A stretch of 64,000 bases of DNA from a virus: the IMG/VR virus record IMGVR_UViG_3300042987_002221, positions 1 through 64,000 of that record; one strand, given 5' to 3'. The stretch's first letter is position 1. Every line of letters begins with the position of its first letter. The notes below the pieces were generated by a model that ran no database searches, was not told the origin of the DNA, and was given only the letters and a program-made list of their open reading frames with translations. Shown piece after piece: positions 46,201-51,027 of this stretch. The translations under genes were made by a program, and so were the position numbers.

Positions 46201-46432
46201 AAAATAAGGTAGCTGGACCCAATGAACCATAAGCAGCAAATAATGTTCCTATATCACTGTTGTTTTTAAAAATATTGGTTGTGCCGTAAGGCGTTCCGAA
46301 CTCTGCACCTGCATATAAGTTAGATATATCTGACCCTGAAGATAAAAATCCAGTGTCTGCAATTTTGGTACAGGAACCTATTGGAGCAAATAAAGTGTCT
46401 AAATCTATACCATTAACTAAAAATCCTGACAT
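36845..46432 (-). CDS. RCC1 beta-propeller giant protein, 63 repeats
   Basis: 3195 residues. It starts with the same 70-residue domain as the smaller paralogue (GFLVNGIDLDTLFAPIG, SDISNLY, SDIGTLFA). The rest is RCC1 repeats; I count 63 repeat cores by eye, one of them degenerate, nine times seven. Irregular linkers (for example LGNINPLLVSSPVQVG or LGWLTTVQSW) interrupt the array every 3-7 repeats. It ends in a half repeat (SWSAIGAGDTFTLGLLKA). No signal peptide or membrane span. No Shine-Dalgarno; a late-promoter octamer ends 8 bases before the ATG. Likely a very long fibre or surface adhesin; role inferred. Confidence 0.85.
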   Translation of the reverse strand: MSGFLVNGIDLDTLFAPIGSCTKIADTGFLSSGSDISNLYAGAEFGTPYGTTNIFKNNSDIGTLFAAYGSLGPATLFLYAWGGNSDGQTAITTPIYSWNIVSAGTNHSTAIRSDGRLFTWGGNASGQLGLINSWTSISSGFHTAAIRSDGILFTWGVNTQGALGDGSTIDKSSPVQIGTSSWTSVSAGPQQTAAIRNDGALFTWGAGSSGRLGDGTTIDRSSPVQIGTSSWTAVSMGLSHTIALRTDSALFTWGGNESGQTTQLTPLYSWSTIGSGSSSTHSVAIRSDGALFTWGSNSFGQLGLNDNINRSIPVQLGTSSWIFVASGAYTTLAIRQDNSLFVWGRNNHGQVGDQSTIDRSSPVQIGTSSWTTVASGNTHAVAIRSDNTLFTWGRNNVGQLGDGTVTSRSSPVQIGTSSWTSVSAGNATTMAIRNDGGLFTWGFNATGQLGNNSIGLQSSPVQIGTSSWTVISEGQSHSAAIRSDGALFTWGSNIYGQLGLNDTDNRSSPVQIGTNSWTAIFSANVSTIAKRNDGLLFSWGSGSAGRLGDGTTLDRSSPVQIGTSSWTILGGGTNHAGAIDGNNFLYTWGAGTSGRLGTSSIVNRSNPTLVGCNLCNNSIPVQIGTSSWTTISAGYLHSTAIRQDGALFTWGLGTSGRLGTNDTIDRSSPVQIGTSSWTTVSAGRFHTAAIRQGDSLFTWGSNATGQLGDGTTVDKSSPIQIGTSSWTTVSAGNVVTAAIRNDGILFTWGYNIRGSLGDGTRTNRSSPVQIGTASWTTVNAGFCFQTLAINLDKTLFTWGLGANGLLGDGNTISRSIPAQIGAITTSVSVPTQVGISSWTAVSAGTYYTAGIRQDGALFIWGLNNVGQLGDNGSINRSSPVQIGTSSWTSVSAGNSQTAAIRSNGSLFTWGANASGQLGDNATITRSSPVQIGTSSWTSVNSSDGGPYMMAIRNDGALFGWGLNNFGQLGRTEFIQSWTSIASGASHSAAIRTDGGLFTWGAGTSGRLGDNTTIDRSSPVQIGTSSWTSVSAGNAHTAAIRQDGSLFTWGRGLDGQLGDDGSINRSSPVQIGTSSWTSVSAGFAHTAAIRNGSSLFTWGCGLCGGLGDGTTINKFSPVQIGTSSWTSVSAGFYNTAAIRLDGALFTWGYGRGGNLGWLTTVQSWTTISSGVGNVAAIRSDGGLFTWGAGSSGRLGTNDIIDRSSPVQIGTSSWTSVDAGATHVAAIRSDGRLFTWGAGGAGRLGNNTTIDRSSPVQIGTSSWTTVSAGCFHTAAVRLDGSIFTWGCGATGRLGDSNTVNRSSPVQIGTSSWTTVSAGNNFTAATRNDGRLFTWGTGGCGQLGWLTAVQSWNAIASGNGQVLAIRSDGLLFTWGSGGAGRLGSGDTFDRSSPVQVGVSSWTSVSAGFSHSTAIRSDGRLFTWGSNSVGQLGDNTTVNRSSPVQVGTSSWTSISAGTYSTAAIRQDGSLFIWGFGTSGRLGDGGTLNRSSPVQLGTSSWTTVSTGNGNTAAIRQDGALFTWGDNASGQLGEVTAVLSWNAVSFGRSHVTAITNTNILYAWGLNNYGQLGDGTTINRSSPVQIGTSSWTSVSAGVAHTAAIRTDGALFTWGAGGAGRLGDSTTINRSSPVQIGTSSWTAVAAGGSHTVATKSDSLLFTWGLNNFGQMGDGTTTSKSSPVQIGTSSWTTISAGLQMTAAIRNDDGRLFTWGAGSNGRLGDGGTLNRSSPVQVGTSSWTAVSAGQAHVVAIRQGGSLFTWGYGTSGRLGDNSIIARSSPVQVGTNSWTAVSAGEAHTAAITINNTLFTWGRGLDGQLGDGTSVNRSSPVLIGASTWTKVSAGGNNTGVIGLLSSDLQITGAANTGQLGNNSTTSRSSLVLVGSIAVEPRSSPVQVGSSSWTTVSAGGDLFTAAIRNDGGLFTWGHNLFGQLGDNSTINRSIPVQIGNCSWTSVSAGVLNFTSAIRNDGLLFTWGCNGLGALGDGTTVRRSSPVQIGTGSWTSISAGSASMSAIDNSSVAYLWGYGTSGRIGDNTNITRSSPVVLGNINPLLVSSPVQVGTSSWIAISAGYNFAAAINSNNLLFTWGLGANGRLGDGNTIDRSIPAQIGSSSWTFVSAGENSSNPAAIRSDGALFTWGFNSSGQLGDNTTINRSSPVQIGTSSWTSVSAGQDFMSAIDSTAVAYIWGEGSSGRIGNNTNISNSTPLILGNINPVQVFSPVQVGTSSWTSVSAGCCFAAAIRTDSALFTWGLGSSGRLGDGTTISKSSPVQIGTSSWTSVSAGFTHTSAIRSDGALFTWGLNSSGQLGDNTTINRSSPVQIGTSSWTTISSGGNSTLGLEIDNTLYAWGLGTSGQLGDNTTIARSSPVVLGGILITSFSNPVQIGNSSWTSVSAGATHTAAIRQDNGLFVWGAGSSGRLGTNDTINRSSPVQIGTSSWTTVNAGGTHTAAIRIDGSLFTWGFNSSGQIGDNTTITRSSPVQIGTSSWTSVSAGITHTAAIKQDSLLFTWGANASGQIGDNTTINRSSPVQVGGQPIDTSSPNQIGTSSWTSVSAGASHSMAIRSDKLLFAWGSNNLGQLGDGTILSRSSPIQIGSSSWTSISAGASHTAAIRSDNALFVWGSNSSGQIGDDTTINRSSPVQLGTSSWTSVSAGKNGPFTAAIKNNGSLFTWGLNSSGRLGDGTTVNRSSPVQIGSSSWTAVTAGYINAHAIRSDGYLYTWGSNRYGQFGNTAPLTWKNLSVVVNTVLAIRNDDLLFSWGLNDFGQVGDNTKINRSSPVQIGTSSWTAISQGTNVSLAIRIDGRLFAWGRGTNGALGQGNQIDYSSPVQIGTSSWIAIAAATELTSFAIRVDGRLFSWGDNSVGQLGQGSGVAFDTSPVNIGTSSWTQVSAGRRHAIALRSDGALFTWGSNTSGQLGDGTTINKNSPVQIGSSSWTAISAGGYNSGAIRADGALFTWGSNTSGQIGDNTRTTNSSPVQIGTNSWTAVNISFGGSTWAINNTNLIYGWGSDYWGDGTTNTRSSPVQIGTQSWTVIQSNGGITSNSLLYMWGGGGSGQIGNNSTVTQTTSTLTVLGGISQSSSPILVNFNSWRQVNSNASHTAAIRSDYTLFTWGAGTSGRLGDGTTIDRSSPVQIGSSSWTAISAGTAHTAAIRTDGLLFAWGAGSSGRLGTQNTIDRSSPVSIGSNSWSAIGAGDTFTLGLLKA

Positions 46433-46439
46433 AATGTTC

Positions 46440-46447
46440 TATTTATT
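46440..46447 (-). promoter_or_regulatory. T4-type late promoter-like octamer (minus strand), near-leaderless
   Basis: The minus strand reads AATAAATA, ending 8 bases before the ATG of the 3195-residue RCC1 gene. The predicted leader is only two bases and no Shine-Dalgarno sequence is present. Confidence 0.55.
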
Positions 46448-46481
46448 TCATTGAGGACTGATCTTAACCAATTGTTATCCT

Positions 46482-46516
46482 AAAAATATCACAACTAAAA
46501 CTGTTAGTGATATTTT
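46482..46516 (-). terminator. Terminator after the fibre-chaperone-like gene
   Basis: AAAATATCAC and GTGATATTTT form a 10-base stem, extended inside by AAC/GTT. On the minus strand it is followed by a short T run. It separates the upstream gene from the promoter of the giant RCC1 gene. Confidence 0.6.
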
Positions 46517-46530
46517 GAAAAAACATTATG

Positions 46531-47013
46531 TTAGCCTTGAAAGGTTGGCCATACTAAATTACTTAAATCTTCCTGCAAAGTAATGTCTGCTAAAGCTTGC
46601 ATATAAGTATCTAAATTTTCTAAAGTGTCAGTTGGTGTCAAACCCATTCTGACTTGACGTTCATAACGTGTATACCGCCATTCAAAATCACTCATTAATT
46701 TATCTCTTTGAATACGAATGGGGACTAATAATTCTTCACGGGTTGGAGGTACATAATGAGGAATCAAAATTAATTCTCTATGTTCATAAACTTCACCATT
46801 TTGTACGCTATATGTAGGAAAATCACTCATTCTATATAATGAAGGATCAAAACTTGTGGTATCCCTAATAATTCTTACAAACCCGTTTTCACGCATAAAG
46901 GCTTCATCATTGCTACAACGTGTATTAAAATTATTGATACCATTCCAAAATTTTGGAATACTGTCATAAACACCTTTAACTTCATTATTAACCAAATTTG
47001 CATAAACTGTCAT
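46531..47013 (-). CDS. Putative tail fibre assembly chaperone
   Basis: The ATG at 47013 is preceded by CGGAG; a longer frame would add 13 unlikely residues. The 160-residue product has an N-terminal part with TVYANLVNNEVKGVYDSIPKF and a C-terminal helical block TREELLVPIRIQRDKLMSD then LDTYMQALADIT, which resembles the RD-x-LL and YRQAL-D motifs of phage fibre-assembly proteins. Such chaperones are usually encoded next to the fibre they fold, here the giant RCC1 protein. Family assignment is by pattern only. Confidence 0.6.
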   Translation of the reverse strand: MTVYANLVNNEVKGVYDSIPKFWNGINNFNTRCSNDEAFMRENGFVRIIRDTTSFDPSLYRMSDFPTYSVQNGEVYEHRELILIPHYVPPTREELLVPIRIQRDKLMSDFEWRYTRYERQVRMGLTPTDTLENLDTYMQALADITLQEDLSNLVWPTFQG

Positions 47014-47041
47014 TTTATTCTCCGAGTTGTAAAGTTTTAAG

Positions 47042-47049
47042 TATTTATG
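47042..47049 (-). promoter_or_regulatory. T4-type late promoter-like octamer (minus strand)
   Basis: The minus strand reads CATAAATA about 29 bases before the chaperone-like start, so the leader keeps its CGGAG site. It lies back to back with a plus-strand octamer five bases away. Confidence 0.5.
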
Positions 47050-47053
47050 CATT

Positions 47054-47061
47054 AATAAATA
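47054..47061 (+). promoter_or_regulatory. T4-type late promoter-like octamer, near-leaderless
   Basis: AATAAATA ends 9 bases before the ATG at 47070. The predicted leader is about three bases and no Shine-Dalgarno is seen. Together with the adjacent minus-strand octamer it forms a compact divergent promoter. Confidence 0.5.
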
Positions 47062-47069
47062 AAAAAGTT

Positions 47070-47321
47070 ATGATTACCAGTACAAATGAAGCACTAGAAA
47101 AACTTACCCAACTTAAAAACTATATGAAAACGGTTAGATATAACCATGATTTAAATAAATTGCTGAAAAATATTGAAGGCATGATAACTGAATTATCCAA
47201 AAAAGAGGTGTTAGCTAGACAAACCAAAAAAGTTTCTATACTAGAAATTCCATTAAAAAATCTTAATGAATCTGTTGACAATTTTGAGAAACTGCTTATA
47301 ATAGCCAAACTCCTCGACTAA
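47070..47321 (+). CDS. Small coiled-coil-like hypothetical protein
   Basis: The ATG at 47070 follows a late-promoter octamer; in-frame starts further upstream would run into the divergent promoter. The 83 residues are Lys/Leu/Glu-rich with heptad-like spacing (LEKLTQLKNYMKTVRY and LNESVDNFEKLLIIAKLL), so it is probably a helical coiled coil. No known domain recognised. Function unknown. Confidence 0.5.
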   Translation: MITSTNEALEKLTQLKNYMKTVRYNHDLNKLLKNIEGMITELSKKEVLARQTKKVSILEIPLKNLNESVDNFEKLLIIAKLLD

Positions 47322-47322
47322 A

Positions 47323-47330
47323 GATAAATA
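47323..47330 (+). promoter_or_regulatory. T4-type late promoter-like octamer, near-leaderless
   Basis: GATAAATA overlaps the preceding stop and ends 8 bases before the ATG at 47338, with a second overlapping AATAAATA. No Shine-Dalgarno sequence is present. Confidence 0.5.
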
Positions 47331-47337
47331 AATAGTT

Positions 47338-47520
47338 ATGAAAATCAATGAAGTAAGTCAACCCTCTGACAAAAAACTATTTGAGTCAATTGACCATGAT
47401 AATAAAACCGGCTTCGCAACCGAAGATTTGGTAAAAATTGTCAGAACAGAAAAGAACAATGAATGGTCAAAGCCAATGACTATGGAAGAATTGTTTGAAG
47501 AAATGGATTCATGGGAATAA
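47338..47520 (+). CDS. Small acidic protein, possible antitoxin partner
   Basis: 60 residues, acidic, ending MTMEELFEEMDSWE. It lies three bases upstream of a RelE-like gene, the usual position of an antitoxin, but no DNA-binding motif is visible. The start MKINEV resembles other short phage N-termini here, though the Glu at position 9 of the capsid-targeting pattern is missing. Function uncertain. Confidence 0.45.
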   Translation: MKINEVSQPSDKKLFESIDHDNKTGFATEDLVKIVRTEKNNEWSKPMTMEELFEEMDSWE

Positions 47521-47523
47521 TCA

Positions 47524-47958
47524 GTGCCAGCTAATATTCAAAATCCACGAAACTTACCGGCAAACACGCAAGCTCAACAACCGGCAAATGTTAGATTCCG
47601 CCGTAGTCCAGAGTACAAAGAAACATATCTTGTGAAAGTAAACCCATACGAATCGGTAAGAAACAAATTTCGTGAGTTTATGGAATTAAAACGCAATGAT
47701 CCAAACCAAGCTTTTGGCAAAAGCGACAAACATTTTTTGGGAGACGGGTTTTTCACTCAGCAGGTGCCTGGGTTAAAACATGCTCATATAACCCAAGACC
47801 TTAGTATAGTCTATAAAATATCTGGGAAAAATCCAACTGAAATTTATCTTTATGGATTTTACACTCATGATGAATTGGGCACTGGGCAACCTCCCAATAT
47901 AAGAAGACAATCAAGCATTGCTAAAAGTTTTAGGTCATACACCTTTACAGAAGAATAA
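47524..47958 (+). CDS. RelE/YafQ-like toxin-fold protein
   Basis: 144 residues from a GTG start. Residues 84-119 contain LKHAHITQDLSIVYKI and LYGFYTHDELG, which match the His, Asp and Tyr pattern of YafQ/RelE mRNA interferases. KFREFMELKRNDPNQAFGKSDK provides the usual N-terminal helix. A 35-residue Asn/Gln/Pro-rich extension precedes the domain. It could act as an mRNA endonuclease against host transcripts or be a non-toxic relative. The upstream 60-residue gene may be its partner. Confidence 0.55.
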   Translation: MPANIQNPRNLPANTQAQQPANVRFRRSPEYKETYLVKVNPYESVRNKFREFMELKRNDPNQAFGKSDKHFLGDGFFTQQVPGLKHAHITQDLSIVYKISGKNPTEIYLYGFYTHDELGTGQPPNIRRQSSIAKSFRSYTFTEE

Positions 47959-47959
47959 T

Positions 47960-47988
47960 TTGACAAATAATCCATAGTATCATATACT
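47960..47988 (+). promoter_or_regulatory. Strong sigma70-type promoter
   Basis: A consensus TTGACA, a 17-base spacer and TATACT precede the metallopeptidase gene. The first 15 bases, TTGACAAATAATCCA, are repeated exactly in the promoter of the MoxR gene 467 bases downstream. Confidence 0.8.
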
Positions 47989-48010
47989 TCAAGCTTGAAG
48001 GGAAATGATA

Positions 48011-48430
48011 ATGGAAATCACGATTGACGGCAGCACACGAAACAAGAAGTTGGTAAACGCAGTTTTGCCTTCTATGATTCGCCAACTTAAGTTGGAAAAT
48101 TGCCGTAAGGGCCTTTTAATTCGCATCTATAATGAATGCGATCAAGAAGCACACGGGGTCACCCATGATTTCACTAATCTTACAAATTGTTATGTTGTGG
48201 TTGTAAAGCCCCAACGTAATGTTTTTCAACTTGGTATTACCTTGGCTCATGAGTTGGTCCATGTAAAGCAAATGGCAAAGGGCCAACTCAAGACCGACGT
48301 TTACGGTAATAACTATTGGATGGGCAAGAAGTACAAGGCCTCCACTAAGTACTATGACCGTCCTTGGGAAATTGCAGCATTTGCACAACAGGAACTACTG
48401 TTGCGGCGTGCTGTTGAAGAATGTGCTTGA
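48011..48430 (+). CDS. HExxH zinc metallopeptidase-like protein
   Basis: The ATG at 48011 is preferred because GAAGG is correctly spaced; an ATG two codons earlier is too close. In 139 residues, GITLAHELVHVKQM gives the zinc site His80-Glu81-His84 and DRPWEIAAFAQQE offers Glu120 as third ligand, as in SprT-like and related phage peptidases. Codon choice here is GC-richer (CGT, AAG, GGC) than in most of the window. With its own sigma70-type promoter it is probably expressed early. Confidence 0.75.
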   Translation: MEITIDGSTRNKKLVNAVLPSMIRQLKLENCRKGLLIRIYNECDQEAHGVTHDFTNLTNCYVVVVKPQRNVFQLGITLAHELVHVKQMAKGQLKTDVYGNNYWMGKKYKASTKYYDRPWEIAAFAQQELLLRRAVEECA

Positions 48431-48455
48431 CAAATAATCCAATCAAGCATATAGT
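48427..48455 (+). promoter_or_regulatory. Strong sigma70-type promoter
   Basis: TTGACA, 17 bases, TATAGT; it overlaps the stop of the metallopeptidase gene. The first 15 bases are identical to those of the promoter at 47960. It drives the MoxR-type ATPase gene, which has a GGAG ribosome site. Confidence 0.8.
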
Positions 48456-48491
48456 AGCATCTGTTTCAACAACTTTTTCAACGGAGAATAT

Positions 48492-49595
48492 ATGTCATCA
48501 AAGCAAGTTTCAGAAAACCTCACTATCACCAGCGTTCAAACACGTAAGGCGCTGTTGAAGGCATTTGACGCTAAACGTCCAGTATTTCTTTGGGGCCCGC
48601 CAGGAATCGGTAAGAGTGAAGTTGTCAACGAAGTAGCTGAGGAACTGGGAGGCTATGTAATTGATCTTCGTATGGCTCAAATGGAGCCAACTGATATCCG
48701 TGGTATTCCCTTCTACAATAAGGAAATCGGTAAGATGGATTGGGCTAGTCCAGTTGATCTGCCCGATGAGGAACTTGCCAGTAAGTATCCAATCGTAGTT
48801 CTGTTCCTTGATGAAATGAACTCCGCTCCCCCTGCTGTTCAGGCTGCAGGTTATCAACTGATTCTTAACGGTCGAGTCGGTAAGTACAAGCTTCCTGACA
48901 ATGTTCGTATCGTTGCTGCGGGTAACCGTGAAAGTGACAAGGGTGTGACATATCGTATGCCGCTTCCCCTCGCTAATCGTTTTATTCACGTTGAAATGCG
49001 AGCCGACTTTTCAAGCTGGCAACACTGGGCTGTTAACAAGGGCATTCACAAGGATGTGGTTGGTTATCTGAGTTTTGCAAAGCAAGACCTTTGCGATTTT
49101 GATAGCAAGGTTGCTAGCCGTGCATTCCCCACTCCTCGTAGCTGGGTGTTCGTTAGCGATCTTCTCAAGGATGAGTCAGTGGATACTGATACTCTGTTCA
49201 ACCTTGTTGCAGGTGCAGTCGGCGAAGGTCTGGCAGTGAAGTTTATGGCTCACCGTAAGGTATCAGGCAAGATGCCCGAACCTAGCGATATTCTTGCAGG
49301 TAAGGTCAAGGAACTTCAAGTCAAGGAAGTGTCCGCAATGTACTCACTAACGGTTTCTATGTGCTACGAATTGCGTGATGCATTGCAAACTAAGAAGGTT
49401 TCTCAGCAGGAATTCAACGGAATGGTTGATAACTTTCTTGGCTTCATCATGGATAACTTTGAACCTGAGTTGGTTATCATGGGTGCTAAGATTGCGATCA
49501 AGACTTACAAGCTACCCTTCCAATATCAAAAGCTTGCCAACTTTGAAACATTCAACAAGAAGTTTGGTAAGTATATTCTTGAAGCAGGCAACTAA
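48492..49595 (+). CDS. MoxR-type AAA+ ATPase
   Basis: 367 residues. Walker A GPPGIGKS (35-42), Walker B VVLFLDEMN (102-110), sensor AAGN (142-145) and PLANRF (159-164) are all intact. MEPTDIRGIP is typical of the MoxR/dynein-related AAA_5 group. MoxR ATPases act as chaperones for metal-dependent VWA partners, and such a gene lies directly downstream. GC content by eye is near 47 percent in sampled lines, against 30-35 percent elsewhere. Substrate unknown; remodelling a host or phage complex early in infection is inference. Confidence 0.85.
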   Translation: MSSKQVSENLTITSVQTRKALLKAFDAKRPVFLWGPPGIGKSEVVNEVAEELGGYVIDLRMAQMEPTDIRGIPFYNKEIGKMDWASPVDLPDEELASKYPIVVLFLDEMNSAPPAVQAAGYQLILNGRVGKYKLPDNVRIVAAGNRESDKGVTYRMPLPLANRFIHVEMRADFSSWQHWAVNKGIHKDVVGYLSFAKQDLCDFDSKVASRAFPTPRSWVFVSDLLKDESVDTDTLFNLVAGAVGEGLAVKFMAHRKVSGKMPEPSDILAGKVKELQVKEVSAMYSLTVSMCYELRDALQTKKVSQQEFNGMVDNFLGFIMDNFEPELVIMGAKIAIKTYKLPFQYQKLANFETFNKKFGKYILEAGN

Positions 49596-49629
49596 GGTTG
49601 CGATTGCTAGGGAGGTAAAACTCCCTTTC

Positions 49630-49657
49630 GAGGGCGGGTTCGCCCGCTCTCTTTTTT
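49630..49657 (+). terminator. Intrinsic terminator
   Basis: GAGGGCGGG, loop TTCG and CCCGCTCTC form a GC-rich stem (one G-U pair) followed by six T residues. It lies between the MoxR and VWA genes and probably attenuates the downstream gene. Confidence 0.85.
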
Positions 49658-49678
49658 CTATAACTGTATGGAGCAAAT

Positions 49679-50968
49679 ATGAGTGAAGTAATTGGTAAAA
49701 CTAAAAAGAAGTCTCGTAACGCCAAGTTTGACAATCTCATTGGTCCTACTGATCCTAAGATTGATGCGCAGGCACGTGACCGTCTTATTACGGCGCGTGT
49801 TGGTCTTCTGCTCAATCACGCATTTTTCGGTAATCTAGCGACACGGCTAAAACTAATCAACAGTGATGATTGGTGTTCAACTGCCGCAACCGACGGTCGT
49901 AATTTCTATTACAACAGTAAGTTTATCATGATGCTTAAGACTAAGGAAGTTGAATTCCTGGTAGCTCATGAAATCTTGCATGTGGTATATGATCACATGG
50001 GCCGTCGTGAAAGTCGTGACCACCAACTCTTTAACATTGCCAATGACTATGCAGTAAATGCGGATCTTAAGAAGCATAAGATTGGTGAATTTATTAGTAC
50101 TGTACCCTGCCTTTATGATCAAAAGTATGAAGGCATGACCAGTGAGGAAATTTATGATGAGCTAATGAAGAATGCTAAACAAGTTTCACTTGACCAACTA
50201 GTGGATCAGATGATTGATGACCATTTGGAAGGTGAAGGTGAAGGTGATGGCGATGAGGACGGGGATGATGCAAAAAATAAAAGCAAGCGTCCTAAGATGT
50301 CGGAAGAAGAACGTGAACGGCTGCGTCAGGAAATCAAGCAGGCTGTTATCAATGCAGCATCTTCTTCTGAAGCAGGGAGTATTCCCAAGGGTGTAGAACG
50401 CCTTATTAAGGATATGACCAATCCAGTAATGCCCTGGCGTGATCTTATCCAAATCAATCTAACTAGTGCAATTCGTACTGATTTTAGTTGGATGCGTCCT
50501 AGTCGTCGTAGTTGGCATATGGATGCAATCATGCCAGGTATGACTCCTGGACAAGAAATTGATGTTGTGGTAGCGATTGATATGTCAGGCTCTATCTCAG
50601 ACAAGCAGGCTCAGGCTTTTCTTGCAGAGGTAGGTGGCATGATGGAATCGTTTGATGGGTATCGTGTCCATGTCTTCTGTTTTGATACTGAAATTTATAA
50701 CCCACAAAACTTCAATAGTGAAAACATGGAAACTATTGAAACCTATCAACCTCAAGGTGGTGGCGGTACTGACTTTACTGCTATCTTTAGGCATCTGGTC
50801 GAACAAGAAAATGTACCAAAGCGTTTGATTGTTTTTACTGATGGTCTTCCTTTTGGTTCATGGGGAACAGAAGACTATTGTGATACGTTGTGGATCATTC
50901 ATGGTAGTAAGGATATTGTTCCTCCCTGGGGTACATATGCTTATTATGATGAACATAAAAATAATTAA
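49679..50968 (+). CDS. VWA-domain protein with N-terminal metallopeptidase-like domain
   Basis: 429 residues. VEFLVAHEILHVVYDH (HEILH at 97-101) is a zinc-peptidase-like site as in DUF2201 proteins. A highly acidic linker (about 180-200) follows. The C-terminal domain has a complete MIDAS site: Asp301-x-Ser303-x-Ser305, Thr364 in GGTDF and Asp388 in FTDG. Pairing with a MoxR ATPase is a common arrangement in which the ATPase loads or remodels the VWA protein. TGGAG precedes the ATG. The GC-rich codon usage matches its upstream partner. Confidence 0.8.
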   Translation: MSEVIGKTKKKSRNAKFDNLIGPTDPKIDAQARDRLITARVGLLLNHAFFGNLATRLKLINSDDWCSTAATDGRNFYYNSKFIMMLKTKEVEFLVAHEILHVVYDHMGRRESRDHQLFNIANDYAVNADLKKHKIGEFISTVPCLYDQKYEGMTSEEIYDELMKNAKQVSLDQLVDQMIDDHLEGEGEGDGDEDGDDAKNKSKRPKMSEEERERLRQEIKQAVINAASSSEAGSIPKGVERLIKDMTNPVMPWRDLIQINLTSAIRTDFSWMRPSRRSWHMDAIMPGMTPGQEIDVVVAIDMSGSISDKQAQAFLAEVGGMMESFDGYRVHVFCFDTEIYNPQNFNSENMETIETYQPQGGGGTDFTAIFRHLVEQENVPKRLIVFTDGLPFGSWGTEDYCDTLWIIHGSKDIVPPWGTYAYYDEHKNN

Positions 50969-50984
50969 ATTCTAAAGTTTAGAG

Positions 50985-51016
50985 GGTAGTACACTAACCG
51001 TGTACTACCTTTTTTT
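50985..51016 (+). terminator. Intrinsic terminator
   Basis: GGTAGTACAC, loop TAACC, GTGTACTACC and seven T residues. It ends the GC-richer MoxR/VWA module. Confidence 0.9.
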
Positions 51017-51027
51017 AAGGTAACATT

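Noticed and set aside
36845-46432. Diversity-generating retroelement acting on the RCC1 loops
   Set aside because: No reverse transcriptase gene, template repeat or adenine-biased variable region is visible in the window.
47338-47520. Fifth member of the capsid-targeting peptide group (MKINEVSQP)
   Set aside because: Position 9 is Pro, not Glu, and the hydrophobic pair before it is absent.
49630-49657. tRNA T-arm-like GGTTCG sequence
   Set aside because: It is the loop and stem of a terminator with a T run; no cloverleaf can be drawn around it. No tRNA was found elsewhere.
48116-50806. Minus-strand frames of 60-160 codons opposite the MoxR and VWA genes
   Set aside because: The plus-strand genes have complete catalytic motifs; the opposite frames are long only because the DNA is GC-richer there.
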